Shown one piece after another: positions 26,750 through 35,338 of a stretch of DNA of 64,000 bases. A program made the translations under genes and the position numbers. Under the pieces are notes generated by a model, which was not told where the DNA came from, did not search any database, and saw only the letters and a list, made by a program, of their open reading frames with translations. Origin of the DNA: Azospirillaceae bacterium (GTDB lineage: Bacteria; Pseudomonadota; Alphaproteobacteria; Azospirillales; Azospirillaceae); the NCBI GenBank assembly GCA_035645145.1, contig DASQNC010000016.1, forward strand, positions 1-64,000, written 5' to 3'. The stretch's first letter is position 1; the number at the start of each line of letters is the position of its first letter.

Positions 26750-28375
26750 ATGACCCAGACCCCCGTCCTTTCCATTCGCGACCTCACCATCGACCTGCCG
26801 CGCGGCGCCGACCGGCCGCACGCGGTGCAGGGCGTGTCGCTGGACCTCCACCCGCGGGAAATCCTGTGCGTGGTGGGGGAATCCGGCTCCGGCAAATCCA
26901 TGACGGCCGGCGCGGTCATGGGCCTGCTGCCGCGCGCCCTGCGGGTGCGGTCGGGCCGGATCCTGTTCGAGGGCGAAAATCTGCTGAGCCTGCCCGAACC
27001 GCGGATGCGGCAGCTGCGCGGCCGGCGCCTGGGCATGATCTTCCAGGAGCCGATGACGGCCCTGAACCCCGTCCTGAAGGTGGGCGAGCAGGTGGAAGAG
27101 GTGTTCCGCATCCACGGCATCGGCGAGCCGGCCGAGCGGCGGGCACGGATGCTGGAGCTGTTGGCGGCGGTCGGCCTGCCCGACCCGGAAGCCCTGGCCC
27201 GAAGCCACCCGTTCCGGCTGTCCGGTGGCCAGCGGCAGCGGGTGATGATCGCCATGGCATTGGCGCTGGAGCCGGCCGTCCTGATCGCGGACGAGCCGAC
27301 CACCGCGCTGGACGTCACCACCCAGATGCAGATCCTGCGCCTGATCAAGCGCATCCAGGCCGACCGCGGAACGGGCGTCCTGTTCATCACGCACGACTTC
27401 GGCGTGGTGGCCGAGATCGCCGACCGGGTGGCCGTGATGCGGCACGGCCAGGTCGTCGAGGCCGGCCCCACCGCGGATGTCCTGACCCGGCCGCAGCACC
27501 CCTACACCCGCGGCCTGATCGCCGCCGTGCCCCACCTGGAGCCGCCCCGTCCGGATGGCCGGGGCGAGGCCGCGGCGCCCGTCCTGCTCGCGGCCAAGGG
27601 GGTCACGAAGACCTACCACCGGGGCGGCGGGCTTTTGCGCAAGGGAACCGTCGTCAAGGCCGTCCACGACGCGGATTTCATCCTGCGCCGCGGCGAGACG
27701 CTGGGCCTGGTGGGCGAGTCCGGATCCGGGAAATCCACCCTGGCCCGGTGCGTCGTCCGGCTGATCGATCCGGAGGAAGGCGAAATCCGGTTCGACGGGA
27801 CCGATCTGCGTCCGCTGGGCAAGGGCGGGCTGAAGCCGTTCCGTCGGCGCATCCAGATGGTGTTCCAGGACCCGTTCGCCTCGCTGGATCCCCGCATGCG
27901 GGTCGGCGACATCATCGCGGAAGGGCCGCGCACGCACGGGGTCCGCAAATCCGAGGCCCTTGCCAAGGCGCGGGACCTGCTGGGGCTGGTTGGCCTGGAT
28001 CCGTCGGCGGCGGACCGCTATCCCCACGAATTCTCGGGCGGGCAGCGCCAGCGCATCGGCATCGCCCGGGCGCTTGCCATGGAGCCGGATCTTCTGGTCG
28101 CGGACGAGCCGGTGTCGGCGCTGGACGTGTCGGTGCAGGCGCAGATCCTGGACCTGCTGGCCGGAATCCGTCAGCGGCTGGGCCTGACCATGCTGTTCAT
28201 CACCCACGACCTGCGGGTGGCGGCGCAGGTCTGCGACCGGGTCGCGGTGATGCGGCGCGGCGCCATCGTCGAGCAGGGCCCCACGGCCGAGGTGTTCGGT
28301 GCCCCGAAGCACCCGTACACCCGCGAACTCCTGGACGCCATCCCGGGGCGGGACTGGCGGCCGGCGGCGGCCTGA
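26750..28375 (+). CDS. Fused dipeptide/oligopeptide ABC transporter ATPase (DppD-DppF type)
   Basis: 541 residues with two complete ABC domains (about 1-265 and 285-541). First domain: Walker A GESGSGKSM, signature LSGGQRQRVMIAMAL, Walker B VLIADEPTTALD. Second: GESGSGKSTL, FSGGQRQRIGIARAL, LLVADEPVSALD. Both have the oligopeptide-type C-terminal extension (QHPYTRGL and KHPYTREL). It energises uptake of peptides, nickel or similar. No permease lies next to it; a binding protein with two permeases but no ATPase is found at 36642-40014. Start MTQTPVLSIRDL. Confidence 0.93.
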   Translation: MTQTPVLSIRDLTIDLPRGADRPHAVQGVSLDLHPREILCVVGESGSGKSMTAGAVMGLLPRALRVRSGRILFEGENLLSLPEPRMRQLRGRRLGMIFQEPMTALNPVLKVGEQVEEVFRIHGIGEPAERRARMLELLAAVGLPDPEALARSHPFRLSGGQRQRVMIAMALALEPAVLIADEPTTALDVTTQMQILRLIKRIQADRGTGVLFITHDFGVVAEIADRVAVMRHGQVVEAGPTADVLTRPQHPYTRGLIAAVPHLEPPRPDGRGEAAAPVLLAAKGVTKTYHRGGGLLRKGTVVKAVHDADFILRRGETLGLVGESGSGKSTLARCVVRLIDPEEGEIRFDGTDLRPLGKGGLKPFRRRIQMVFQDPFASLDPRMRVGDIIAEGPRTHGVRKSEALAKARDLLGLVGLDPSAADRYPHEFSGGQRQRIGIARALAMEPDLLVADEPVSALDVSVQAQILDLLAGIRQRLGLTMLFITHDLRVAAQVCDRVAVMRRGAIVEQGPTAEVFGAPKHPYTRELLDAIPGRDWRPAAA

Positions 28376-28538
28376 CCGCCCTACGGACGTATTTGTTCCC
28401 CGGCTTGAACCGGGCGGGGGCGGCCGGCGAACCCGCCCGCCCCGGGACGGGAAGATGCCGCCTCCCCGAAATCCTCCCTTGGCCGGCACCGGCCCACCCC
28501 TTAGCATCCGGGGCAAAGGAACAAACCAGGGGAGGACC

Positions 28539-29945
28539 ATGACAGCGCACACATCGGCGCACCGGGGCAATTCCGCAGCCAGCCGCGACATCGCCCACGT
28601 CCTGAAGCCGTACACGAACCTGAAGAAGCACCAGACCACCGGATCGCTGATGATCGCGCGCGGCGACGGCATCCGGGTCTACGACGAGGCCGGCAAGGAA
28701 TACATCGAGGGGATGGCCGGCCTGTGGTGCGCGTCGCTGGGGTTCAGCGAGAAGCGCCTGGCCAAGGCCGCGGCCGAGGCGATGGACCGCCTGCCGTTCT
28801 ACCATTCGTTCACGCACAAGGGGCACGACGTCGCCGCGGACCTGGCGGAAAAGCTGCTGTCCATCGCCCCGGTGCCGATGTCCAAGGTGTTCTTCGCCAG
28901 TTCGGGGTCGGAAGCCAACGACACCGTGGTGAAGATGGTCTGGTACTACAACAACGCGCTGGGCCGCCCCCAGAAGAAGAAGATCATCTCGCGCCAGCGC
29001 GCCTACCACGGCGTCACCGTCGCGTCGGCCAGCCTGACCGGGCTGCCCAACAACCACCGCAGCTTCGACCTGCCGATCGCGAACATCCTGCACGTCGAAT
29101 GCCCGCACCACTACCGGTACGCCGAGCCGGGCGAAAGCGAAGAGGCCTTTGCCGCGCGCCTGGCCGACAGCCTGGAGCGGCGCATCCTGGAGGAAGGGCC
29201 GGACACCATCGCGGCCTTCATCGCCGAGCCCGTCATGGGTGCCGGCGGCGTGATCCTGCCACCCAAGGGCTATTTCGCGCGCGTGCAGGAGATCCTGCGC
29301 AAGTACGACATCCTGTTCATCGCCGACGAGGTCATCTGCGGCTTCCACCGCACCGGCGAGATGTGGGGCAGCCAGACGTACGGGTTGAAACCCGACATCC
29401 TGACCACCGCCAAGGCCCTGTCGGCGGCCTACCTGCCGATTTCGGCGGTGATGGTGAACGAGCAGGTCTATCAGGTGCTGGCCGGCGAGAGCGACCGGAT
29501 CGGCACCTTCGGCCACGGCTTCACCTACACCGGCCACCCGGTCGCGGCCGCGGTGGCGTTGGAAACCCTGCGCATCTACGAGGAGGACCGGATCGGCGAG
29601 CATGTGAAGCGGGTGTCGCCGCGCTTCCTTGAGCACCTCCGGCGCCTCGCCGACCGGCCGCTGGTGGGCGATGCCCGTGGCGTCGGCCTGACGGGCGGCG
29701 TGGAACTGATGGCGGACAAAAAGAACCGCATCCCGTTCCCGGCCGAGGCGATGGTGCCCACATACCTGATCGCCCGCGCCCACGAACACGGCGTGATCCT
29801 GCGCCCGATCATGGACGTGATCGCGTTCTGTCCGCCGCTGATCATCGACGAGGCCGGCATCGACGAGATGTTCCGCCGCTTCGATCTGGCGCTGCGCGAC
29901 ACCGAGGCGATGGTTGCCGAACAGGGCTTGGCAAAGGTCACATGA
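28539..29945 (+). CDS. Class III aminotransferase (omega-amino acid:pyruvate type)
   Basis: 468 residues. PLP enzyme of the 4-aminobutyrate/beta-alanine/taurine-pyruvate group: SSGSEANDTVVKM (phosphate-binding), ISRQRAYHGVTVASASLTG, IADEVICGFHRTGEMWG (aspartate to PLP) and the Schiff-base lysine in TTAKALSAAYLPIS. The amino donor is not certain. ATG at 28539 follows a strong ggggagga site. The next gene, a 2-hydroxyacid dehydrogenase, overlaps by 4 bp, so the keto or aldehyde product may be reduced by its partner. Confidence 0.9.
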   Translation: MTAHTSAHRGNSAASRDIAHVLKPYTNLKKHQTTGSLMIARGDGIRVYDEAGKEYIEGMAGLWCASLGFSEKRLAKAAAEAMDRLPFYHSFTHKGHDVAADLAEKLLSIAPVPMSKVFFASSGSEANDTVVKMVWYYNNALGRPQKKKIISRQRAYHGVTVASASLTGLPNNHRSFDLPIANILHVECPHHYRYAEPGESEEAFAARLADSLERRILEEGPDTIAAFIAEPVMGAGGVILPPKGYFARVQEILRKYDILFIADEVICGFHRTGEMWGSQTYGLKPDILTTAKALSAAYLPISAVMVNEQVYQVLAGESDRIGTFGHGFTYTGHPVAAAVALETLRIYEEDRIGEHVKRVSPRFLEHLRRLADRPLVGDARGVGLTGGVELMADKKNRIPFPAEAMVPTYLIARAHEHGVILRPIMDVIAFCPPLIIDEAGIDEMFRRFDLALRDTEAMVAEQGLAKVT

Positions 29946-30877
29946 AGCCGGACATCCTCAGCATCGCTCCGATCCGCCCCGACCAGCAGCGTATGCTGGA
30001 GGAACGGTTCACGGTCCACCGCCTCTACGAGGCGGCGGACCCGGGCGCGCTGCTGGGGACGTGCGGAGAGCGCATCCGGGGCGTGTCCACCACCGGGTTC
30101 GTCGGCTGCGGCCGGGACCTGATGGAACAGTTGCCGAACCTCGAGATTGTCGCCTGCATGGCGGTCGGTGTGGATGCCGTGGACGTGGCCTATGCCAAGT
30201 CCCGCGGCATCCACGTCACCAACACGCCCGACGTGCTGAACGACTGCGTGGCCGACCTGACGCTGGGGCTGCTGATCGCATCCGCCCGGCGTCTGGTCGT
30301 GGCCGACCGTTTCGTCCGTACGGGCGAATGGCGGAAGGCGCCGATGCCGCTGGCCACCTCGCTCGGCGCCAAGCGGTTGGGGATCGTGGGGCTGGGGCGG
30401 ATCGGCCTGGCCGTCGCCAGGCGCGCGGAACCGTTCGGCCTGACCGTGGCCTACCACAACCGGCGGCAGCGGACGGACGTGCCGTACCGCTACTACGACA
30501 ACCTGACCGAACTGGCACGGAACAGCGACTTCCTGGCGATCATCACACCGGGCGGGCCGGAGACGCGGCGGCTCATCGACCGTGCGGTGCTGGACGCGCT
30601 GGGACCACAGGGAACGCTCATTAACGTGGCCCGCGGCAGTGTGGTGGACGAGCCGGCGTTGGTCGCCGCCCTTCAGGAGGGGCGCCTGGGCGCCGCAGCC
30701 CTCGACGTCTTCGAGGACGAACCCCAGGTGCCCGAAGCCCTGCTTGCCATGGACAATGTGGTGCTCGCACCGCATGTCGGCAGCGCAACGGTGGAGACTC
30801 GCGCCGCCATGGCCCAACTGGTCGTGGACAACCTGATCGCCCACTTCGACGGCCGGCCCCTACCGACGCCCGTTTGA
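29942..30877 (+). CDS. D-2-hydroxyacid dehydrogenase (glyoxylate/hydroxypyruvate reductase-like)
   Basis: 311 residues. NAD(P) loop LGIVGLGRIGLAVARR (about 141-156), then the catalytic arginine in NVARGSVVDE, the glutamate in DVFEDEP and the histidine in LAPHVGSATVETR. Reduces a 2-keto acid to the D-hydroxy acid. It is translationally coupled to the aminotransferase (ATGA, 29942-29945), suggesting a short pathway: transamination followed by reduction of the keto acid. Confidence 0.9.
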   Translation: MKPDILSIAPIRPDQQRMLEERFTVHRLYEAADPGALLGTCGERIRGVSTTGFVGCGRDLMEQLPNLEIVACMAVGVDAVDVAYAKSRGIHVTNTPDVLNDCVADLTLGLLIASARRLVVADRFVRTGEWRKAPMPLATSLGAKRLGIVGLGRIGLAVARRAEPFGLTVAYHNRRQRTDVPYRYYDNLTELARNSDFLAIITPGGPETRRLIDRAVLDALGPQGTLINVARGSVVDEPALVAALQEGRLGAAALDVFEDEPQVPEALLAMDNVVLAPHVGSATVETRAAMAQLVVDNLIAHFDGRPLPTPV

Positions 30878-30923
30878 GTGGCTGCACGATCCGAGGGGAA
30901 CCCGGTTCGCAAGGCCCGTTCGT

Positions 30924-31532
30924 CTAGCTTTGGCCCGGCGCCCGGAGCCCGGTCTCGAAGATCGCCGTTGCGCACCGCACCAGTTCCTCGCGGGCGGGTT
31001 CCCCCGTCAACTCCTCCGCCAGCTGGCCATCCAGGATGAGCTGCGCCAGCCCATGCACCAGTGACCAGGCGGCCACGGTCGCGGCACGTTCGGGCCACCG
31101 CCCGCTCCGGGCGATGGCGGTGCTCAGGAATGACAAGGCAGCCTGCGCCGTCTCCATCAGTTCCGGGTGACGGCTCTTTTGGATCTCGTCCCCGAACATC
31201 AGGCGGAACAGTCCGCGGTTGGCGAGGGCGAAATCAACATAGGCCTGTCCCATGGCCTGCAGCGAGCCCACCGCCTGCGCGGCACGCAGTGCCTGGGCCA
31301 AATCGGCAAAGCCCTCCGTCGCAACCGCCGCCAGCATCGCCTCCCGCGTGGGAAAATGACGGTAGGGCGCATTGTGGGAAACGCCTGCGGTTCGGGCGAC
31401 CTCGCGCAGGCTGACAGCCGCACTCCCCCGTGCTTCGAGAATGCGTCTTGCCCCCGCGATCAGGGACGCGCGGAGGTCGCCATGGTGATAGCTGCGCGCC
31501 TCCGATGGACCGGTAGTTGACACTGTCCACAC
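30924..31532 (-). CDS. TetR/AcrR family regulator
   Basis: 202 residues. N-terminal helix-turn-helix with LREVARTAGVSHNAPYRHFP (about 42-61), preceded by the YHHGDLRASLI stretch typical of one TetR subgroup. The C-terminal ligand domain resembles the TetR_C WHG type (HGLAQLILDG). The start is GTG, at 31532 or 31523. It is divergent from a DoxX gene, and two matching 15-bp palindromes lie at its start, so it probably represses both. Confidence 0.88.
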   Translation of the reverse strand: MWTVSTTGPSEARSYHHGDLRASLIAGARRILEARGSAAVSLREVARTAGVSHNAPYRHFPTREAMLAAVATEGFADLAQALRAAQAVGSLQAMGQAYVDFALANRGLFRLMFGDEIQKSRHPELMETAQAALSFLSTAIARSGRWPERAATVAAWSLVHGLAQLILDGQLAEELTGEPAREELVRCATAIFETGLRAPGQS

Positions 31533-31557
31533 CCGACTTTAAGTTGACAGTGACAAC
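31516..31557. promoter_or_regulatory. Two 15-bp operator palindromes between tetR and doxX
   Basis: GTTGACACTGTCCAC (31516-31530) and GTTGACAGTGACAAC (31543-31557) both fit GTTGnCAnTGnCAAC, the second perfectly and the first with one mismatch. Centres are 27 bp apart, between the two divergent genes and overlapping the tetR start. They are likely sites for the adjacent TetR protein. Confidence 0.6.
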
Positions 31558-31598
31558 ATACGGTCGGGCCACCAGGCCGTCAATGCGGGGAGGCCAGC

Positions 31599-32105
31599 AT
31601 GCTCTTCTTTGTCCTGATGGCATTCATGACGGGTTTGGCTGCCCTTGCCGGGCGCGCGGGCATTCCAGGCTTCGGCGACTGGCCGGCACGCATGCGGTGG
31701 GGCATGGCAGTCGCACTTGTGTTTGCCGGAACGGACCATCTTCTGACGCCCGGACGCTATCTGCCCATGATGCCGGCCTTCGTCCCACACCCGTTGGAAG
31801 TCGTGTATTTCACAGGCCTGTGCGAACTCGCGGGGGCGCTCGGCCTGCTGGTTCCGCGGCTGCGCCGGGCGGCGGCCATCGCCTTGGCCGTCTATTTCGT
31901 CTGCGTGTTTCCCGCGAACATCAAAAACGCAGTGGAAGGTTTGTCGGTCGACGGACTGCCGACGGCGTCCTGGTATTACTGGATCCGGCTGGCGTTCCAG
32001 CCGCTGGTCATCTGGTGGGCGTTGGCCTGCGGCGGTGTGATCGCCCTTCGCCGTTCGGCCGCGCGGCCCAAAGCGGTCAACGGCACGTCCGGAGCATCCA
32101 CCTAA
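31599..32105 (+). CDS. DoxX-like membrane protein
   Basis: 168 residues with four hydrophobic segments: MLFFVLMAFMTGLAAL, WGMAVALVFAGTDHLL, the ELAGALGLLVPRLRRAAAIAL region, and LAFQPLVIWWALACGG. GTDHL and the PMMPAFVPHP loop match the DoxX-like family of small inner membrane proteins. Role unclear; some members work in oxidative-stress or thiol responses. Controlled most likely by the divergent TetR regulator. A terminator follows. Confidence 0.85.
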   Translation: MLFFVLMAFMTGLAALAGRAGIPGFGDWPARMRWGMAVALVFAGTDHLLTPGRYLPMMPAFVPHPLEVVYFTGLCELAGALGLLVPRLRRAAAIALAVYFVCVFPANIKNAVEGLSVDGLPTASWYYWIRLAFQPLVIWWALACGGVIALRRSAARPKAVNGTSGAST

Positions 32106-32149
32106 CCCTCGGATCGGCAGGCACCCGGAAGCTCGAACCGCACGAACGA

Positions 32150-32182
32150 AAAGGGCCGGTCCAGAAACTGGACCGGCCCTTT
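32150..32182. terminator. Bidirectional terminator after doxX-like gene
   Basis: Perfect 15-bp inverted repeat (32150-32164 with 32168-32182), loop aaa, with aaa/ttt at the stem base. It serves the DoxX-like gene and the small minus-strand gene at 32202-32345. Confidence 0.7.
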
Positions 32183-32201
32183 CGGCGTGGTGGTCGGACG
32201 C

Positions 32202-32345
32202 TCAGCTGATGTCGTGCTTGGCGTCGACCTTCTTGACCTTCGACCCTTCCTTCTTGCCCTTGCGGTCATCCTGGGCAACGGCGGTCATGGCCTTGTTCAT
32301 TTCGGCGCCGAGGCGCTCTTTCCAATAGCTGCTGAACCCGTGCAC
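32202..32345 (-). CDS. Unknown 47-residue protein
   Basis: A short frame starting with GTG at 32345 and preceded by a ggagacagg ribosome site: VHGFSSYWKERLGAEMNKAM, then a very basic lysine-rich tail ending DAKHDIS. The N-terminal half could be an amphipathic helix and the tail is disordered and charged. Not recognised. The terminator just after its stop codon and the good ribosome site support it as a gene. Confidence 0.5.
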   Translation of the reverse strand: MHGFSSYWKERLGAEMNKAMTAVAQDDRKGKKEGSKVKKVDAKHDIS

Positions 32346-32466
32346 GTCCTGTCTCCAATGGCTGCACCGCGCCGGCCGGAACGGATGCCCAGGCGGACGC
32401 TTCGGGGGTGGAGTAAACGGCGAACGGCGGCGGGATGCAACACCCGCCGCTGTCGCGTCTCATCCG

Positions 32467-34173
32467 TTAGACGGTGATGCTGGTACCGGCGTAGGCAACC
32501 AGTTCCAGCTTGCCGTTGGTCAGGCGAAGACCGGTCTGACCCACGACATTCTCGGACCCGGTCGGTCCTGTGGCCTGGTTCAGACGCACGGAGGTGAAGG
32601 AAGTGCCGTTGTATGTCAGGGCGAACAGGCGGTTGTAGTCCGGAATCTTGCCGGTGGAGGCGGCGCTGAGGTTCAGCACTCCGTCGCTTTCGGCGGCCAG
32701 ATCATCCAGCAGGTCCTGAACATTCATGCCAGCGCCCGAGGCCGCATCGAATCCGAACAGCTCGTCGTACTGCAGGGTGCCGTCGCCATTGAACATGGTT
32801 CCGTCACCATTCCTGTCGTAAGCCAGCATGACCTGAGGCCGGCTGAACAGGCCCGCCAAGTTACCTGCCACAGTCATGGCATCATTCTGGGCCTGGGTTG
32901 GATTCGTGGCGCCGGTGGTGTTGATTTCCGACCCCATCGCCGGGCGCACGTTCAGGAACACGGCCCCGCCGTTGGTGTCCGTCGCGTCACTCGTCATCTT
33001 GAGAACGGCCCCCAGCGCATTATCGTCTGGGAACAGGTTCCTGAAGTCGGTAGTCGTCTGGGACATTGGAGTTTGCGAGGCCGCCGCCATCTGCCCGCTG
33101 AAGTCAAGCCCCGTCCCCCCGGCATCAGGCAAGTTCACATCGAACCCCCGCTGGGTATAGACGGTGACCTCCAGCTTGCCCGTGGACGAAAGCTGCAGCG
33201 CGGTCTGCGCCGCCGTGTACTCCGTATATCCGCTGGCCCCAACCGAGGTGGTCGCAACCGAGGACTGGTTCAGGCGGACGGACGTGCCATCCGACCGCAG
33301 CACCATCAAGCGATTGCCGACATCGCCCAATTCATCCAGCTCCACACGGTTGCCGGCGGACTGGAGCAGACTGCCCAGGCTGCGCCCGGCGCTGGCCACG
33401 TAGATATCGTTCAGCGACGGCCCCGTCTTGCCAGCGGAGTCGAACCCGAACAGTTCCTGTTCACCATTGATGGAACCGTCGTTGTTCAGGTCGTACCCGA
33501 TCAACCCCTGCCCCTGACCGAACCGGTCGGTGATCTCCTTGGCCTGGGCCGTAACCTGCCGCTCGTAGACGTCGTAGTTGTCGTCGGTGCGACCTGCGAT
33601 ATCGGTGTACGGGTTGGCAGCGCGCTCCGAGCCGGTGCCGGCCCGGATGTTCACAAACAGGGCGCCACCGTTGCCGCTTTCCGGCACCGTGCTGGGACCG
33701 CTGGTCTTGGCCAGCACCTGGTCCAGCTTCGCCTGCGGATCCGGCGTGGAACCGAAGGACCACAGACTGCGGTAGGCGCGGCGCGTGTCCTCGCTGGCAT
33801 CGGCCGAGCGCGATTCCAGGCGCCCCGTGAAGTCGAGCGCCGCTGTCGTCGACCCAGTCGAGCCCGGCGCATTCGACGACCAGGAGCCGGACCGGTACGA
33901 GCCGGACGTCTGCCCGCCACTGGACAGGATGAGTCCATTCGGAGAGGAACTGCCGCTGGACGAGCCGCGGTAGGTCTTCTTCTGGTCTTCGCTCAGACGC
34001 AACCACGCCTGCTCGCGAGCGATTGCGGTGATACCCGGATTGCTCAGGAAGCTTGAGGGGGGCGGATCGGTGTAGGTGCTCTTCTGCTCCTTGTTGAGCC
34101 GCTCCCACATCAACTCGCGCACCGTCTGCGTTGCGGTCGAGTAGAAATTCGACGGAATCGATGTGATCGACAT
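32467..34173 (-). CDS. Cysteine-free repeat protein with calcium-binding-type loops, unknown
   Basis: 568 residues; family not recognised. Architecture: (1) residues ~5-75 hold two short helical repeats, each with W-x-RL-xx-(E/D)QK-x-TY; (2) a serine/glycine-rich linker (~76-115); (3) two long repeats (~115-350 and ~355-568), each beginning LDF(T/S)G, with a GGA(L/V)F(V/L)N(I/V)R block, an aspartate-rich loop (DLNNDGSINGEQELFGFD or DRNGDGTMFNGDG plus YDELFGFD), an SVRLNQ block and a closing L-x-L-xx-(T/G)GKLE(V/L)xxY. The loops resemble EF-hand or dockerin calcium sites. There is no cysteine and no Sec signal peptide. Cysteine-free, repetitive, calcium-loop proteins are often secreted without Sec, so an extracellular or surface role is plausible but inferred. 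Confidence 0.85.
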   Translation of the reverse strand: MSITSIPSNFYSTATQTVRELMWERLNKEQKSTYTDPPPSSFLSNPGITAIAREQAWLRLSEDQKKTYRGSSSGSSSPNGLILSSGGQTSGSYRSGSWSSNAPGSTGSTTAALDFTGRLESRSADASEDTRRAYRSLWSFGSTPDPQAKLDQVLAKTSGPSTVPESGNGGALFVNIRAGTGSERAANPYTDIAGRTDDNYDVYERQVTAQAKEITDRFGQGQGLIGYDLNNDGSINGEQELFGFDSAGKTGPSLNDIYVASAGRSLGSLLQSAGNRVELDELGDVGNRLMVLRSDGTSVRLNQSSVATTSVGASGYTEYTAAQTALQLSSTGKLEVTVYTQRGFDVNLPDAGGTGLDFSGQMAAASQTPMSQTTTDFRNLFPDDNALGAVLKMTSDATDTNGGAVFLNVRPAMGSEINTTGATNPTQAQNDAMTVAGNLAGLFSRPQVMLAYDRNGDGTMFNGDGTLQYDELFGFDAASGAGMNVQDLLDDLAAESDGVLNLSAASTGKIPDYNRLFALTYNGTSFTSVRLNQATGPTGSENVVGQTGLRLTNGKLELVAYAGTSITV

Positions 34174-34294
34174 GGAACTCGCCTTCTGAGCAATCTACCC
34201 CTTCTGAGCAGGACCAGAAAGTAGCACACCCCACCCACCTGGGCAATCGGCGCGCGAAGACATGCGGATGCGCGGCGACACCACGGCCCGAACC

Positions 34295-35338
34295 TTAAAC
34301 GCCCGCGCCCGTCAGAGCCGCGACGAACGTGTTCCCGGTGGCCCGGCGCAGATCCATGATGCCGGTCTCCACATGGCGGCTGGGATGGACCCGGTTGGTC
34401 AGGAGCGCCCATGCGGCGCCATGTCCGAAATCCATCCACAGTCCGGTCCCGGTGAAGCCGGTGTGGCCGATCGTGTCGGGCGAGCACAGCGCCCCGCCCG
34501 GCCAGCCCGGATGCCGCCGGTCCCATCCCAGGCCCCGCATCCCGGCCCCCAGTTGCCCCTGCGGGCGGCGCATCTCGTCCAGCGAGGCGCGCGACAGAAT
34601 CCGGCCGTCCATCATGGCGGACGCGAAATCCAGGACCGCATCGATGGTGCCGAACAGACCGGCATGCCCGGCCAGACCGCCCAGCGCGAACGCGTTCTCG
34701 TCGTGCACCTCGCCCCGGATCACGCGGCCGCGCCACATGCAGCGCTCCGTGGCCGCGCAGCGTGCCGGGTCGGGCCGCGCCGTGAAGCCGAAACCGTCCA
34801 AGTGCGCCAGATCGGCCAGGGGCCGGCCATGGGCACGTTCCAGGATCAGGCCGAGCAGGATGAAATTGATGTCGGAATAAGCGGGCTCACCGATCGGCCA
34901 ATCGCGCTGGAGCACCAGGGCCTTCAACCTCTCCGCGCCCTCGCCCCAGGTGTAGACGGGCTCAACCGCCGGAAGGCCGGTCTGGTGGGCGAGGCACTGG
35001 CGAATCGTCAGCCGACGGACGGCGGCGTCGGGGCGGTATTGGAAAAAATCCGGCAGGTGCCGCGACAGGGGATCGTCCAGATCCAGCCGCCCGGCTTCGA
35101 CCAGCTTCATGATCCCGGTGGTGGTGGAGATCACCTTGGTCAGGCTGGCCAAGTCGAACACCGTCCCGCGGTCGGCGGCCACGGCGTCGGGCACCAGTTG
35201 GGCCTGCCCGGCCCAACGCACCACGGCCTGTCCACCGGGCGTGACGGCGCCGAACACGGCGCAGGGGATGCGCCCGGCGGCAACGGCTTCGGCCGCGGGC
35301 TTGAAGGCCGCATCGACGGCGGCCGCGAGGGACGTCAT
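34295..35338 (-). CDS. Serine hydrolase of the beta-lactamase/PBP-C class
   Basis: 347 residues, no signal peptide. The SxxK nucleophile is in DLASLTKVIST, the YxN motif is YSDIN, and the third motif GHTGFTGTGLW is the HxG form seen in esterases and D-aminopeptidases of this class rather than true beta-lactamases. Its ATG overlaps the anmK stop as ATGA (35335-35338). Coupling to anmK suggests a role in cell-wall fragment turnover, by inference. Confidence 0.87.
   Translation of the reverse strand: MTSLAAAVDAAFKPAAEAVAAGRIPCAVFGAVTPGGQAVVRWAGQAQLVPDAVAADRGTVFDLASLTKVISTTTGIMKLVEAGRLDLDDPLSRHLPDFFQYRPDAAVRRLTIRQCLAHQTGLPAVEPVYTWGEGAERLKALVLQRDWPIGEPAYSDINFILLGLILERAHGRPLADLAHLDGFGFTARPDPARCAATERCMWRGRVIRGEVHDENAFALGGLAGHAGLFGTIDAVLDFASAMMDGRILSRASLDEMRRPQGQLGAGMRGLGWDRRHPGWPGGALCSPDTIGHTGFTGTGLWMDFGHGAAWALLTNRVHPSRHVETGIMDLRRATGNTFVAALTGAGV

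Noticed and set aside
32467-34173. Dockerin or cellulosome component
   Set aside because: The loops are similar but there is no paired dockerin helix arrangement, no signal peptide and no glycosidase nearby.
34295-35338. True class C beta-lactamase
   Set aside because: No signal peptide, the third motif is HTG rather than KTG, and it is coupled to anmK; an esterase or peptidase of the same fold is more likely.
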